A stretch of DNA of 6,070 bases from the NCBI GenBank assembly GCA_023245515.1, contig JAHFKE010000067.1, positions 1-6,070 of the forward strand, given 5' to 3'. How positions within the stretch are numbered: the first letter of the stretch is position 1; the number at the start of each line of letters is the position of its first letter. A program made the translations under genes and the position numbers. The DNA is from Candidatus Levyibacteriota bacterium. GTDB lineage: Bacteria; Patescibacteriota; Microgenomatia; Levybacterales; UBA12049. Below the pieces are notes generated by a model that was given only the letters and a program-made list of their open reading frames with translations, had not been told where the DNA came from and did not search any database. Shown here piece by piece: positions 1 to 5,753 of the stretch.

Positions 1-14
1 TTCCCGAAAGGGAA
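1..14 (+). other. Short hairpin with GAAA loop at window edge
   Basis: TTCCC (1-5) and GGGAA (10-14) are perfect inverted arms around a GAAA loop, which fits a GNRA-type tetraloop. No T-run follows, so this does not look like an intrinsic terminator on the plus strand. The left edge cuts the context, so a longer stem or a structured RNA cannot be judged. Confidence 0.25.
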
Positions 15-137
15 AAGGGTGCATTTATGGACCAAGAAGATTTCTCTGCCGATAGCTGGCAGTCTACTCTTTTTGAGTTTATTTATGCACCCGCGTCCTT
101 CTGTTCATATTTCAAAGTTCCCAATTTACTGCATTGA
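3..137 (+). CDS. Uncertain coding fragment (C-terminal tail or 36-residue small ORF)
   Basis: This frame is open from the left edge to a TGA at 135-137. It could be the tail of a gene starting outside the window, or a small ORF starting at ATG 27 with an SD-like AAAAGGG at 13-19. From ATG 27 the product begins MDQEDFSADSWQ and is rich in aromatic residues. I recognise no domain. Frame 1 is also open here (1-201), but it would run across the strong promoter at 134-163, so I prefer this frame, which ends at that promoter's -35 box. Neither frame may be real. Confidence 0.22.
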   Translation, partial: PEREKGAFMDQEDFSADSWQSTLFEFIYAPASFCSYFKVPNLLH

Positions 138-163
138 CGAGAAGAAAGACGATTGTGTATCAT
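134..163 (+). promoter_or_regulatory. Sigma70-type promoter of the DUF4389 gene (leaderless)
   Basis: The -35 box TTGACG (134-139) and -10 box TATCAT (158-163) are separated by 18 bp. Exactly 6 nt lie between the -10 box and ATG 170, so the predicted transcription start is the A of that ATG. The TTG at 134 could be misread as an upstream start codon, but it is better explained as the first three bases of the -35 box. Confidence 0.6.
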
Positions 164-169
164 GTTCCT

Positions 170-832
170 ATGTCAAAACAAAATTTCTATCCGCATTTTG
201 AAGTAGCAAATAATAAGCGACCAAGTAGAGTCTATGCGTTCCCCATCTTCGGTCTTCTACTCAAAGTAATTATCCTTCTCCCTGTCAGCATAGAATACTT
301 TTTTCTCTCCATTGCCGCTTTTTTTGCTTTTGCGATCAACTCCTTCGTTATTCTTTTTACCGGAAAATATTGGGACGATGCATATAGGTTCTTCTTAGCA
401 CTCTTGAGATTTGAGACGAAGATAAGTCTATTCATTTATGGACTGACTGACAAATATCCGGGCTTCTCCTTGGGAACAGACGGACTTTTCAAACTCGATA
501 TAGAAAAGCCCACTCATCCGAACAGATGGCTGAATTTCCCGGTTTTTGGACCTTTGGTTAAATTTGTAATACTTTTCCCCTATATAATTTTTAGCGCAGT
601 TCTCTGCAACGGAGCATCCATTGCCATGATCATTTCATGGTTTACCGGCACATGCAAAAAGCCTTATCCTGAATCTCTCTACGAATTTGAGTCCGATACA
701 TTACGAGTCGGAAATGCAACTTCAGCCTATCTCCTCGGACTGAAAGATAACTACCCCAGTTTCTCTATCTCAATGGACCATCAGACCGAGAAAATCCTCC
801 TTATTCTTGCGGGCGCATTCATGATGCGATGA
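170..832 (+). CDS. DUF4389-type membrane protein with two tandem repeats
   Basis: The product is 220 residues and is probably a polytopic inner-membrane protein of unknown function. Two halves share a pattern. Residues 17-101 start RPSRVYAFPIFG and end LTDKYPGFSL; residues 116-200 start HPNRWLNFPVFG and end LKDNYPSFSI. The repeat ends are offset by 99 residues. Each half has a hydrophobic membrane stretch (about 24-64 and 122-158), then an FTG motif, then a Y-P-x-F-S signature, all typical of DUF4389 proteins as I know them. A hydrophobic tail follows from about 208. I chose ATG 170 because the promoter at 134-163 places the transcript start there; TTG 134 and GTG 155 lie upstream of it. There is no clear Shine-Dalgarno. 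The HAD gene follows after 25 bp on the same strand and is probably co-transcribed. The family assignment comes from motif recognition, not a search, and the molecular role is unknown. Confidence 0.75.
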   Translation: MSKQNFYPHFEVANNKRPSRVYAFPIFGLLLKVIILLPVSIEYFFLSIAAFFAFAINSFVILFTGKYWDDAYRFFLALLRFETKISLFIYGLTDKYPGFSLGTDGLFKLDIEKPTHPNRWLNFPVFGPLVKFVILFPYIIFSAVLCNGASIAMIISWFTGTCKKPYPESLYEFESDTLRVGNATSAYLLGLKDNYPSFSISMDHQTEKILLILAGAFMMR

Positions 833-857
833 TCTCGACTGCCTACTACTCTGCGTT

Positions 858-1454
858 ATGAAAAACATACACTTCATCTATTTTGACGTGGGTGGCGTAA
901 TAGTCAAAGTCGGCAGCGCGTTGGAAGCATTGCAGGAAAAGACGGACAAGACCCTCCCCGAAATACAGCAGGCGCTTGAGAAGCATGCATCTCTTGGTGG
1001 AAAAGAAGAGCATCTCATACTGGAAAATTTTAAAAAAGAACTAGGCTTGGACTTTTCCGGCACCTACAAAGATTTCGTAGAACTTTTCACCGGTGCTTTT
1101 ACTCCCATAGAAGAAACTCACGCGCTTATAAAAGAATTGGCCAGAACGCATTCTGTTGGCATCTTGTCTAATACGGAACCAGGAGTGCTTGAAAACTCCA
1201 TCAAACTTGGTAATCTTCCTGATGTAGCCTACAAAACAATCGTCGCATCCTGCTATGAGGGTGTTCGTAAGCCTAGTGAAGCAATTTACGCTATCGCCGA
1301 GAAAAAAGCAGACACTGCACCGGCCAATATCTTATTTATTGATGATATAGAGAAAAATATTGAAGCTGCAAAAGCACGAGGATGGAACGGTGTAGTCTTT
1401 GACACAAAAAATCCTGCAAATTCTATAAAGAAAATAAAAGAACTTTTGAATTAA
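858..1454 (+). CDS. HAD-superfamily (subfamily IA-like) hydrolase
   Basis: This is a 198-residue cytosolic haloacid-dehalogenase-fold hydrolase, most likely a phosphatase acting on a small phosphorylated metabolite. The four HAD motifs are visible: motif I FDVGGV with nucleophile Asp10, motif II ILSNTE with Ser104, motif III Lys138 in RKPSEAIY, and motif IV IDDIEKN with Asp162/Asp163. Residues about 15-90 form the helical cap expected of a C1-capped enzyme. Motif I reads DxG rather than DxD, so Gly12 stands where the usual second (acid/base) Asp is found. FDxGG/FDxGN forms are common in YihX-like subgroups, so this need not mean loss of activity. The ATG lies 25 bp after the DUF4389 stop with no Shine-Dalgarno and only a weak -10-like TACTCT (847-852). 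Its TAA overlaps the purB stop on the opposite strand. The substrate cannot be predicted. Confidence 0.88.
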   Translation: MKNIHFIYFDVGGVIVKVGSALEALQEKTDKTLPEIQQALEKHASLGGKEEHLILENFKKELGLDFSGTYKDFVELFTGAFTPIEETHALIKELARTHSVGILSNTEPGVLENSIKLGNLPDVAYKTIVASCYEGVRKPSEAIYAIAEKKADTAPANILFIDDIEKNIEAAKARGWNGVVFDTKNPANSIKKIKELLN

Positions 1455-2854
1455 CGCCCTGATCGCATTTCCTCTATAGCCATTTCCGTAAGCTTCTCTG
1501 CATAACCCACATACTTCTCCGGCGTCAAATCTAAAAGCTGCTCTTTCACAGAATCCGATACGGAAAGATTCCCTATCCACTCTTTCCAACTCTGAGCATC
1601 TATCTTCTGCCCTTTGACAAATTCGGCAGTTAAAGAATAAGGGTCCTCAACATCTGCCAGGCGAAGCACAGTCTGTGCACCTTCTGAAAGCACAGACCAA
1701 TTACTATCAAGATACTTCTGCATTTCATCAGGATTTGGATGGACTTTTTTTAAGCCTGTGAGAGAACTCTCGATAGCAAGCAAACTATAACCCAAAGCTG
1801 ATCCAATATTGCGCAGAATGGTACTACCCGATAGATCTCTTTGGAGACGTGATGTTTGAAGCTTTCTCCCCATTGCTTCCAATAAACCATTGGCCATGGT
1901 GACGTTGCCTTCACTGTTTTCAAAATCAATCGGATTCACCTTTTGGGGCATAGTGGATGAGCCGACTTGTCCTACTCTAACTTCTTGTGTTAGCCAATTA
2001 TCACTGATATATCGCCACATATCTTGATCAAGATCCAGGAGTACCCCATTAACGAGCTGAAGTGCTTGAAAATTCTCAATGATGTCTTCATATTGGTTAA
2101 TTTGGGTGGTATAAAGCATAGGAGTAAGACCGAGACTTCCAACAAATTTTTTTGAAAATTCTACCCAATCAATATCAGGTACAGAAAGTGTATGAGCGTT
2201 AAAATTTCCAACTGCTCCATTGAGTTTGCCTGTTAATTCTGCATGCTTCAGTTTCTTCGTTTGTCTGTGCAGTCTGACTGCAAAAACGACAAGTTCTTTC
2301 CCATAGGTAGTTGGGACGGCTGGCTGGCCATGAGTTCTGGCTAGTATGGGTAAAGATTTGTATTTATCTGCTTCTTCTCTCAGTACATCTATTATTGTTT
2401 GTAATGAAGGAACTATCACTTCCTTTTTCGCACGGTCCAGCATGAGTCTTTGCGCTAGATTGTTAACATCTTCTGAAGTTAATCCGAAGTGTATCATCTC
2501 TATAACGTCTTCGAGACTTGTGCCTACTACTTTCTCACGAAACGCTCGCTCCACTGCTTTAGCATCATGAAGAGTAGTTTCTTCGATTTCTTTCACTCGT
2601 CCTACTTCTTCAGATGTGAGATTTTCACCAATATTGATGAGTTTTTCATGCTCTTCTTCAGAAAGCGTGCGCACCAATCCTATTTCGGAAAGCGCGACCA
2701 AGTATCTTCCTTCTACTTCCATGCGGGCTCTGATCAATGCTTCTTCCGATGCATATGGAGAAAGCACTTCAGCCTGAGATCGATAACGACCATCGAGTGG
2801 AGATATTGCAGTCAGTTGTGTTAGTTTTTTTCCTTCCTCAGATAATTTTGCCAT
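1451..2854 (-). CDS. purB: Adenylosuccinate lyase (PurB)
   Basis: PurB is the cytosolic homotetrameric lyase that releases fumarate from SAICAR and from adenylosuccinate in purine and AMP synthesis. The 467-residue product is full length for the E. coli-type branch (456 in E. coli). The N-terminus has the typical LTAISPLDGRY (14-24). Next come TSEDVNN (126-132) and ARTHGQPA (172-179), whose His175 corresponds to a catalytic-site His. The fumarase/aspartase superfamily signature SSTMPQKVNPIDFENSEG (299-316) carries the mobile-loop Ser that acts as catalytic base. QRDLSGS follows at 338-344. The start ATG 2854 fits both the family N-terminus and the promoter, which places the transcript start at this ATG; there is no Shine-Dalgarno. 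It is last in the minus-strand gene series and its TAA overlaps the TAA of the convergent HAD gene. No key residue appears to be missing. Confidence 0.97.
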   Translation of the reverse strand: MAKLSEEGKKLTQLTAISPLDGRYRSQAEVLSPYASEEALIRARMEVEGRYLVALSEIGLVRTLSEEEHEKLINIGENLTSEEVGRVKEIEETTLHDAKAVERAFREKVVGTSLEDVIEMIHFGLTSEDVNNLAQRLMLDRAKKEVIVPSLQTIIDVLREEADKYKSLPILARTHGQPAVPTTYGKELVVFAVRLHRQTKKLKHAELTGKLNGAVGNFNAHTLSVPDIDWVEFSKKFVGSLGLTPMLYTTQINQYEDIIENFQALQLVNGVLLDLDQDMWRYISDNWLTQEVRVGQVGSSTMPQKVNPIDFENSEGNVTMANGLLEAMGRKLQTSRLQRDLSGSTILRNIGSALGYSLLAIESSLTGLKKVHPNPDEMQKYLDSNWSVLSEGAQTVLRLADVEDPYSLTAEFVKGQKIDAQSWKEWIGNLSVSDSVKEQLLDLTPEKYVGYAEKLTEMAIEEMRSGR

Positions 2855-2860
2855 AAAGAA

Positions 2861-2888
2861 ATTCTACCACAGATTATGCGCGTATCAA
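2861..2888 (-). promoter_or_regulatory. Extended -10 promoter of purB (leaderless)
   Basis: Read on the minus strand, TTGATA (2888-2883) is followed after 16 bp by TAGAAT (2866-2861), directly preceded by TGG, which makes an extended -10 (TGn). Six nucleotides (2860-2855) separate the -10 box from ATG 2854, so the predicted transcript starts at the A of the start codon. The promoter fills most of the 46-bp gap after the alkyltransferase-like gene. Confidence 0.65.
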
Positions 2889-2900
2889 AAAGCACTAATA

Positions 2901-3329
2901 TTATATTTTATACTTCTCAAGAATCATCTGGATATAATCTGCTGCTAACTCAAGGTCTTTTAGTTCATCTTCAGTAGGCCGAAAGCGGTGTTTTTCAATA
3001 TCTAGTTCAAACAGATCATTTATTTCGATACCTTCTGCACGCAAGAGCTTTCTCTGGAGATCGGCAGAGAGATGGACAGTGCCCTTGATACTGATTCTTC
3101 CAGAGTTATTAATAACTCTCCACCATGGGATATCGACCTCTCTATCTCCCTCTGTACTATTGAGTATCCATCCCACTTCCCGGGCACCTCTGGGGAATCC
3201 GATGATCAAAGCTATTTGCCCATAACTTGCTACTTTTCCATAGGGAATACGCTCTACCGCTTGAATAACCTTCTTCTTAAATGGAGACACAAAAGTATTA
3301 TACAACGATTTGTTATTTTTTCGCGACAA
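2901..3329 (-). CDS. Alkyltransferase-like protein (ATL, MGMT-fold, no active-site Cys)
   Basis: The 142-residue product has the DNA-binding fold of O6-alkylguanine-DNA alkyltransferases. It carries the helix-turn-helix region IPYGKVASYGQIA (28-40), the probable Arg finger in GAREVGW (48-54, Arg50) and VINNSGRIS (72-80). The MGMT active-site PCHR is replaced by PWWR (68-71): Trp69 stands for the acceptor Cys and Trp70 for His. In the ATL family, Cys-to-Trp or similar changes give proteins that flip and mark O6-alkylguanine lesions for nucleotide excision repair rather than accept the alkyl group. That role is inferred here by family. The MGMT N-terminal domain is absent, as is usual for ATLs, while residues about 112-142 form a charged C-terminal extension. 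The start is TTG 3329, supported by an upstream AGAGG 6 nt away and by a 17-bp overlap with the methyltransferase, pointing to translational coupling. Confidence 0.9.
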   Translation of the reverse strand: MSRKNNKSLYNTFVSPFKKKVIQAVERIPYGKVASYGQIALIIGFPRGAREVGWILNSTEGDREVDIPWWRVINNSGRISIKGTVHLSADLQRKLLRAEGIEINDLFELDIEKHRFRPTEDELKDLELAADYIQMILEKYKI

Positions 3330-3969
3330 GAACCACCTCTGGTATAGCAGAACCGGGATGAAGTAGTTTGTATTCAGACGGGACTTTCTTTGATTCTATT
3401 TGCTCAAATCCTGCACGATCAAGAGAATCTATGATATTCGGGAACTCAATGAGGGTCGTAGCCCGCTTTTGCCATAAGTGCGTTTCCGCTATTGCGATAG
3501 GCCAAAAGAAGAACCCATCAGGCTTGAGTAAGCCATGTGCACTCCTTGTGAAGTGATCAACGTCTGTGATAAACCGATTTGCCCACGATGTCACCAGACC
3601 ATCAAAAGACCCGTCCCCATAAGGAAGCCTTCCATTCATATCGCCTACAGCAGTGGGTATCGTGGGATCTTGTTCGTTAAGATATGCGAGAAAGCTTTGG
3701 CTCGCATCTGTGGCTTCAATATCATATCCCAAACTGGAAAGATGCCTTGCGACGATACCTGTCCCGGCTGCAATATCCAAAATATGAGGACTAGGGGCGC
3801 CTTTTATAGGCAAACTATCCTTAACTATATTCCCCACTCTGCGCGCAATTCTGAGGCCACCATAAAAGATCGCCCGCTCTTGATAAAAAGCAGGATCAAT
3901 AACCCCTTCATAGTCGGGATCACTATCGATTCTCTCTCCCATTTCCTGTCGGCTGAGTCTCTCTGCCAT
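3313..3969 (-). CDS. Class I SAM-dependent methyltransferase
   Basis: The 218-residue cytosolic protein has a Rossmann-fold methyltransferase core. Motif I is ILDIAAGTG (63-71), the SAM-binding glycine loop. The acidic end of strand 2 is in IEATDAS (84-90, Asp88). Motif II is AVGDMNGRLPYGDGSFDGL (107-125), followed by LLKPDG (147-152), typical of the UbiE/Methyltransf_11 group. The N-terminal 50 residues are helical and could form a substrate lid. The substrate is unknown; small molecules, quinones or lipids are all possible. ATG 3969 is chosen because a promoter with an extended -10 lies just upstream. The 3' end overlaps the alkyltransferase-like gene by 17 bp, so the two are surely co-transcribed. 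Whether they share a function is not shown; the overlap may only reflect genome compaction. Confidence 0.88.
   Translation of the reverse strand: MAERLSRQEMGERIDSDPDYEGVIDPAFYQERAIFYGGLRIARRVGNIVKDSLPIKGAPSPHILDIAAGTGIVARHLSSLGYDIEATDASQSFLAYLNEQDPTIPTAVGDMNGRLPYGDGSFDGLVTSWANRFITDVDHFTRSAHGLLKPDGFFFWPIAIAETHLWQKRATTLIEFPNIIDSLDRAGFEQIESKKVPSEYKLLHPGSAIPEVVLVAKK
3333..3340 (-). promoter_or_regulatory. Shine-Dalgarno deciding the TTG start of the ATL gene
   Basis: Minus-strand AGAGGTGG (3340-3333) lies inside the last codons of the methyltransferase. Its AGAGG core is 6 nt from TTG 3329. It is the only convincing Shine-Dalgarno in the window and supports TTG rather than a later start. Confidence 0.6.
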
Positions 3970-3979
3970 ATAGTCTTAT

Positions 3980-4008
3980 AGTATATCATATTATAACTTT
4001 TCTTGCAA
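3980..4008 (-). promoter_or_regulatory. Extended -10 promoter of the methyltransferase/ATL pair
   Basis: On the minus strand, TTGCAA (4008-4003) is followed after 17 bp by TATACT (3985-3980), preceded by TGA (extended -10). Ten nucleotides separate the -10 box from ATG 3969, giving a predicted leader of about 4 nt. The upstream TATAAT (about 20 nt from the ATG) and the overlapping TATAAG (5 nt from it) are alternative -10 boxes. The -35 box begins 3 nt after the pyrF stop. Confidence 0.55.
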
Positions 4009-4011
4009 CTC

Positions 4012-4878
4012 TTAGACCTTAACCGATCGGTAGTTATTAATTTCCCCTACCAATCTCGCCATTTTTACCCGTGCTGCTATGGCAAAATCCGGCCGATCTG
4101 AGGCATAGATAATACCCCTTGAAGCGCTTAAGAGCATGCCCTGCCCCCTACTATCTTTCCCCATTTTCACTGCTGCCCCAAGATCTCCCCCTTGTGCCCC
4201 AATCCCCGGGATAAGGATTGGCATATCCCCTACAATCTCTCTCACCTGCGCAAGTTCTCTCGGATATGTAGCTCCCACCACTACAGCACAATTACCATTT
4301 TCATTCCAAGATTCTGCTACATTCCTCGCGACTACCTGATAGAGAGGCATCTCGCCCTCGCCAACCTGTAAATCTTGAAATTCTCCCGAGCCTTCGTTGG
4401 AATTCTTAGCTAGAACGATAATCCCCTTATCTTTCCTGTCAAGAAAAGGCTGCATCGCCTCCTTGCCCAGATAAGGATTCACCGTGACAGCATCAGCCCC
4501 CAAATCATCAAAGGCTGATCTGACATAACCGTTATTGGTGTTGCCGACATCTCCCCTTTTCGCGTCCAGAATAACAGGAACGTCAGGATACTTATCCTTT
4601 ATGTAGGCGACTGTTTTTCTAAGAGCCTGCATACCCTGCTCCCCATAACCTTCATAAAAAGCAGAATTGGGTTTATAAGCACATGCCAAATCCGCAGTCG
4701 CATCAATGATTTCCTTATTGAAGTTGAAAATCGTACGCCTAGTAGGAAAAATGAATCTTTTCCTTGCTGATCTGGGAATTGTAGTGAGATCGGGATCCAG
4801 GCCTACGCAAACAAAGTTGCCCTTGTCCCACTGATTTTCTAGATTTGCAACGAACGGTGATTTCAATGACTCACTCAT
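4012..4878 (-). CDS. pyrF: Orotidine-5'-phosphate decarboxylase (PyrF)
   Basis: PyrF is a cytosolic TIM-barrel enzyme that converts OMP to UMP, the last step of de novo UMP synthesis. The 288-residue product matches the longer 'type 2' PyrF branch rather than the shorter E. coli type (about 245). Visible motifs are the first-strand VCVGLDPD (23-30), the substrate Lys in AYKPN (67-71) and the catalytic ILDAKRGDVGNT (103-114) with the Asp105-Lys107-Asp110 network. Near the C-terminus are the phosphate-loop IPGIGAQGGD (223-232) and SASRG (251-255). All key residues are present. ATG 4878 fits the family N-terminus and lies 13 nt after a perfect TATAAT; there is no Shine-Dalgarno. The gene sits between the unknown 246-residue protein and the methyltransferase. 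No other pyr gene is in the window. Confidence 0.96.
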   Translation of the reverse strand: MSESLKSPFVANLENQWDKGNFVCVGLDPDLTTIPRSARKRFIFPTRRTIFNFNKEIIDATADLACAYKPNSAFYEGYGEQGMQALRKTVAYIKDKYPDVPVILDAKRGDVGNTNNGYVRSAFDDLGADAVTVNPYLGKEAMQPFLDRKDKGIIVLAKNSNEGSGEFQDLQVGEGEMPLYQVVARNVAESWNENGNCAVVVGATYPRELAQVREIVGDMPILIPGIGAQGGDLGAAVKMGKDSRGQGMLLSASRGIIYASDRPDFAIAARVKMARLVGEINNYRSVKV

Positions 4879-4891
4879 AGTGCTGTTGGTG

Positions 4892-4897
4892 ATTATA
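4892..4897 (-). promoter_or_regulatory. -10 box of a probable pyrF promoter
   Basis: A perfect minus-strand TATAAT (4897-4892) lies 13 nt before ATG 4878, predicting a leader of about 6-7 nt. I find no good -35 hexamer at 15-19 bp spacing, so the promoter may be weak or activator-dependent. An inverted repeat occupies the place where a -35 would be. Confidence 0.45.
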
Positions 4898-4901
4898 CTA
4901 C

Positions 4902-4927
4902 ATAGGGCACCGATCGTACTTCCCTAT
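4902..4927. repeat. Inverted repeat upstream of pyrF (possible operator)
   Basis: ATAGGG (4902-4907) and CCCTAT (4922-4927) are perfect 6-bp inverted arms around 14 nt that contain the palindrome CGATCG (4911-4916) close to the centre. The element starts 5 bp upstream of the pyrF -10 box and covers the expected -35 region. No T-run follows on either strand, so an operator fits better than a terminator. A regulator is not identified. Confidence 0.3.
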
Positions 4928-4982
4928 CTAAAAAAGAACGCTTATCGTATCATTGAGAAAACTATGTCGTCTTTGCTTATAC

Positions 4983-5003
4983 AAGCCTTGGGGACAAAAG
5001 CTT
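4983..5003 (-). terminator. 3' stem-loop after the unknown gene (no U-tract)
   Basis: On the minus strand, AAGCTTT (5003-4997) can pair with AAGGCTT (4989-4983), a 7-bp stem with one G-U pair and a 7-nt loop TGTCCCC. It begins 3 nt after the TAG at 5007-5009. No U-run follows, so it is not a canonical intrinsic terminator. It could protect the 3' end of the mRNA or be chance. Confidence 0.25.
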
Positions 5004-5018
5004 TGACTATTTGACTAT
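5003..5018. repeat. 8-bp tandem duplication spanning a stop codon
   Basis: TTGACTAT occurs twice in direct tandem (5003-5010 and 5011-5018). The second copy in the reading direction of the minus-strand unknown gene creates its TAG stop. With a single copy the reading frame would continue for 19 more codons to a TAA. Confidence 0.7.
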
Positions 5019-5747
5019 GCGGGTTTGGGCAAAAGTTGGGGCATCCTGAGGTACGAGCGCCATGTGATAGGGCTCAATATTATCAAAATCTATCGCTATA
5101 TGCCGGGGCACGTCTGGAAGCTCCGGTTGCCAAAGAAAATATCTATCAGTATATTTTCTAGCTGAAAGCATAGTCTTTGCCCATGACGCATCCAGCTCCT
5201 CTTCAGGATCCCAAGCTCCCATATCGCTTGCCTTTTTCAATGCCTGCGCTTTTACAACATCAAATTCATCCTGCGTCATAGGCCTACTATCTTTCTCAAG
5301 GCGCAATGGCCCGACCGGTATAGTAAGTCCTTCAGGTACATGAAGCAACGAGGATTCCATTCTGAATACTTCTACTTCAGGAGTAGAGCCATGAGGATGC
5401 TTTTGCACTCGCAAGCCCGTATCGTTAGACGCCCCCTGAGCAAAACTAAAGACATCTTCCCCTAAAGGGTAACCAATCTTGTATGAAAATCTACCTATAG
5501 AAGGAGGCTGGGGCTTGAAAACAAGCTCTGAAAAAGAATGCCTGGCCGGGATCCCAACTATTGCCCTGACAAGATCGCGCCTATCTCGCTGCAACTCCAA
5601 GACAACATCTTCTTCCACATCTCCTCCTCTTTGCAATAACCTTCCTATCAGTGAAGGTGGCTGCTGATCTCTCAAACCCGCTAGCTTTGATTGATCGGCT
5701 TTATATTTTGAGTACAGCTCACTAATCGATAACTCCGGCCTATTCAT
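5007..5747 (-). CDS. Conserved-status-unknown soluble protein, 246 residues
   Basis: I do not recognise this protein. It has no signal peptide, no membrane segment and no cysteine. Residues 1-65 are highly charged and probably helical (for example LQRDRRDLVRAIVG, 52-65). Residues about 72-150 look like a beta-rich domain with FSYKIGYPLGEDVFSF (87-102). A helical part follows (157-200), then a tail with DRYFLWQPELPDVP (201-214) and IAIDFDNIEPYHMALVP (218-234). No catalytic motif stands out. The last segments resemble a small folded domain more than disordered sequence. The start ATG 5747 is well supported by a promoter placing the transcript start at it, and codon use looks like that of its neighbours. 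The C-terminus ends in an 8-bp tandem duplication that may have shortened it. It lies 50 bp after the ABC exporter gene and 128 bp before pyrF, with its own promoter, so context gives no firm clue to function. Confidence 0.8.
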   Translation of the reverse strand: MNRPELSISELYSKYKADQSKLAGLRDQQPPSLIGRLLQRGGDVEEDVVLELQRDRRDLVRAIVGIPARHSFSELVFKPQPPSIGRFSYKIGYPLGEDVFSFAQGASNDTGLRVQKHPHGSTPEVEVFRMESSLLHVPEGLTIPVGPLRLEKDSRPMTQDEFDVVKAQALKKASDMGAWDPEEELDASWAKTMLSARKYTDRYFLWQPELPDVPRHIAIDFDNIEPYHMALVPQDAPTFAQTRIVK

Positions 5748-5753
5748 GGCGGT

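Noticed and set aside
17..92. 8-bp inverted repeat GGGTGCAT (17-24) and ATGCACCC (85-92)
   Set aside because: The arms are 60 bp apart with no flanking structure or second copy, so chance is the simplest explanation.
1..201. Plus-strand ORF with a hydrophobic stretch, opening at the left edge with a possible GTG start at 19
   Set aside because: It runs through the strong promoter and into the start of the DUF4389 gene in another frame, has no good Shine-Dalgarno, and resembles no family.
847..852. -10-like TACTCT 5 nt before the HAD start
   Set aside because: No -35 at a suitable distance and a poor -10 match. Co-transcription with the DUF4389 gene 25 bp upstream is simpler.
2489..2824. 111-codon ORF on the plus strand
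   Set aside because: It lies opposite the conserved N-terminal part of purB and has a shadow-like Phe/Ser/Cys-rich composition.
3072..3347. 91-codon ORF on the plus strand
   Set aside because: It is antisense to the ATL gene, whose conserved motifs fix the coding strand.
3535..3981. 148-codon ORF on the plus strand
   Set aside because: It is antisense to a methyltransferase with clear SAM motifs. Its product is Cys-rich and low in plausibility, and no promoter or Shine-Dalgarno supports it.
4929..4950. Possible terminator on the minus strand: ACG/CGT arms followed by six T
   Set aside because: The stem is only about 3 bp, too short for an intrinsic terminator.
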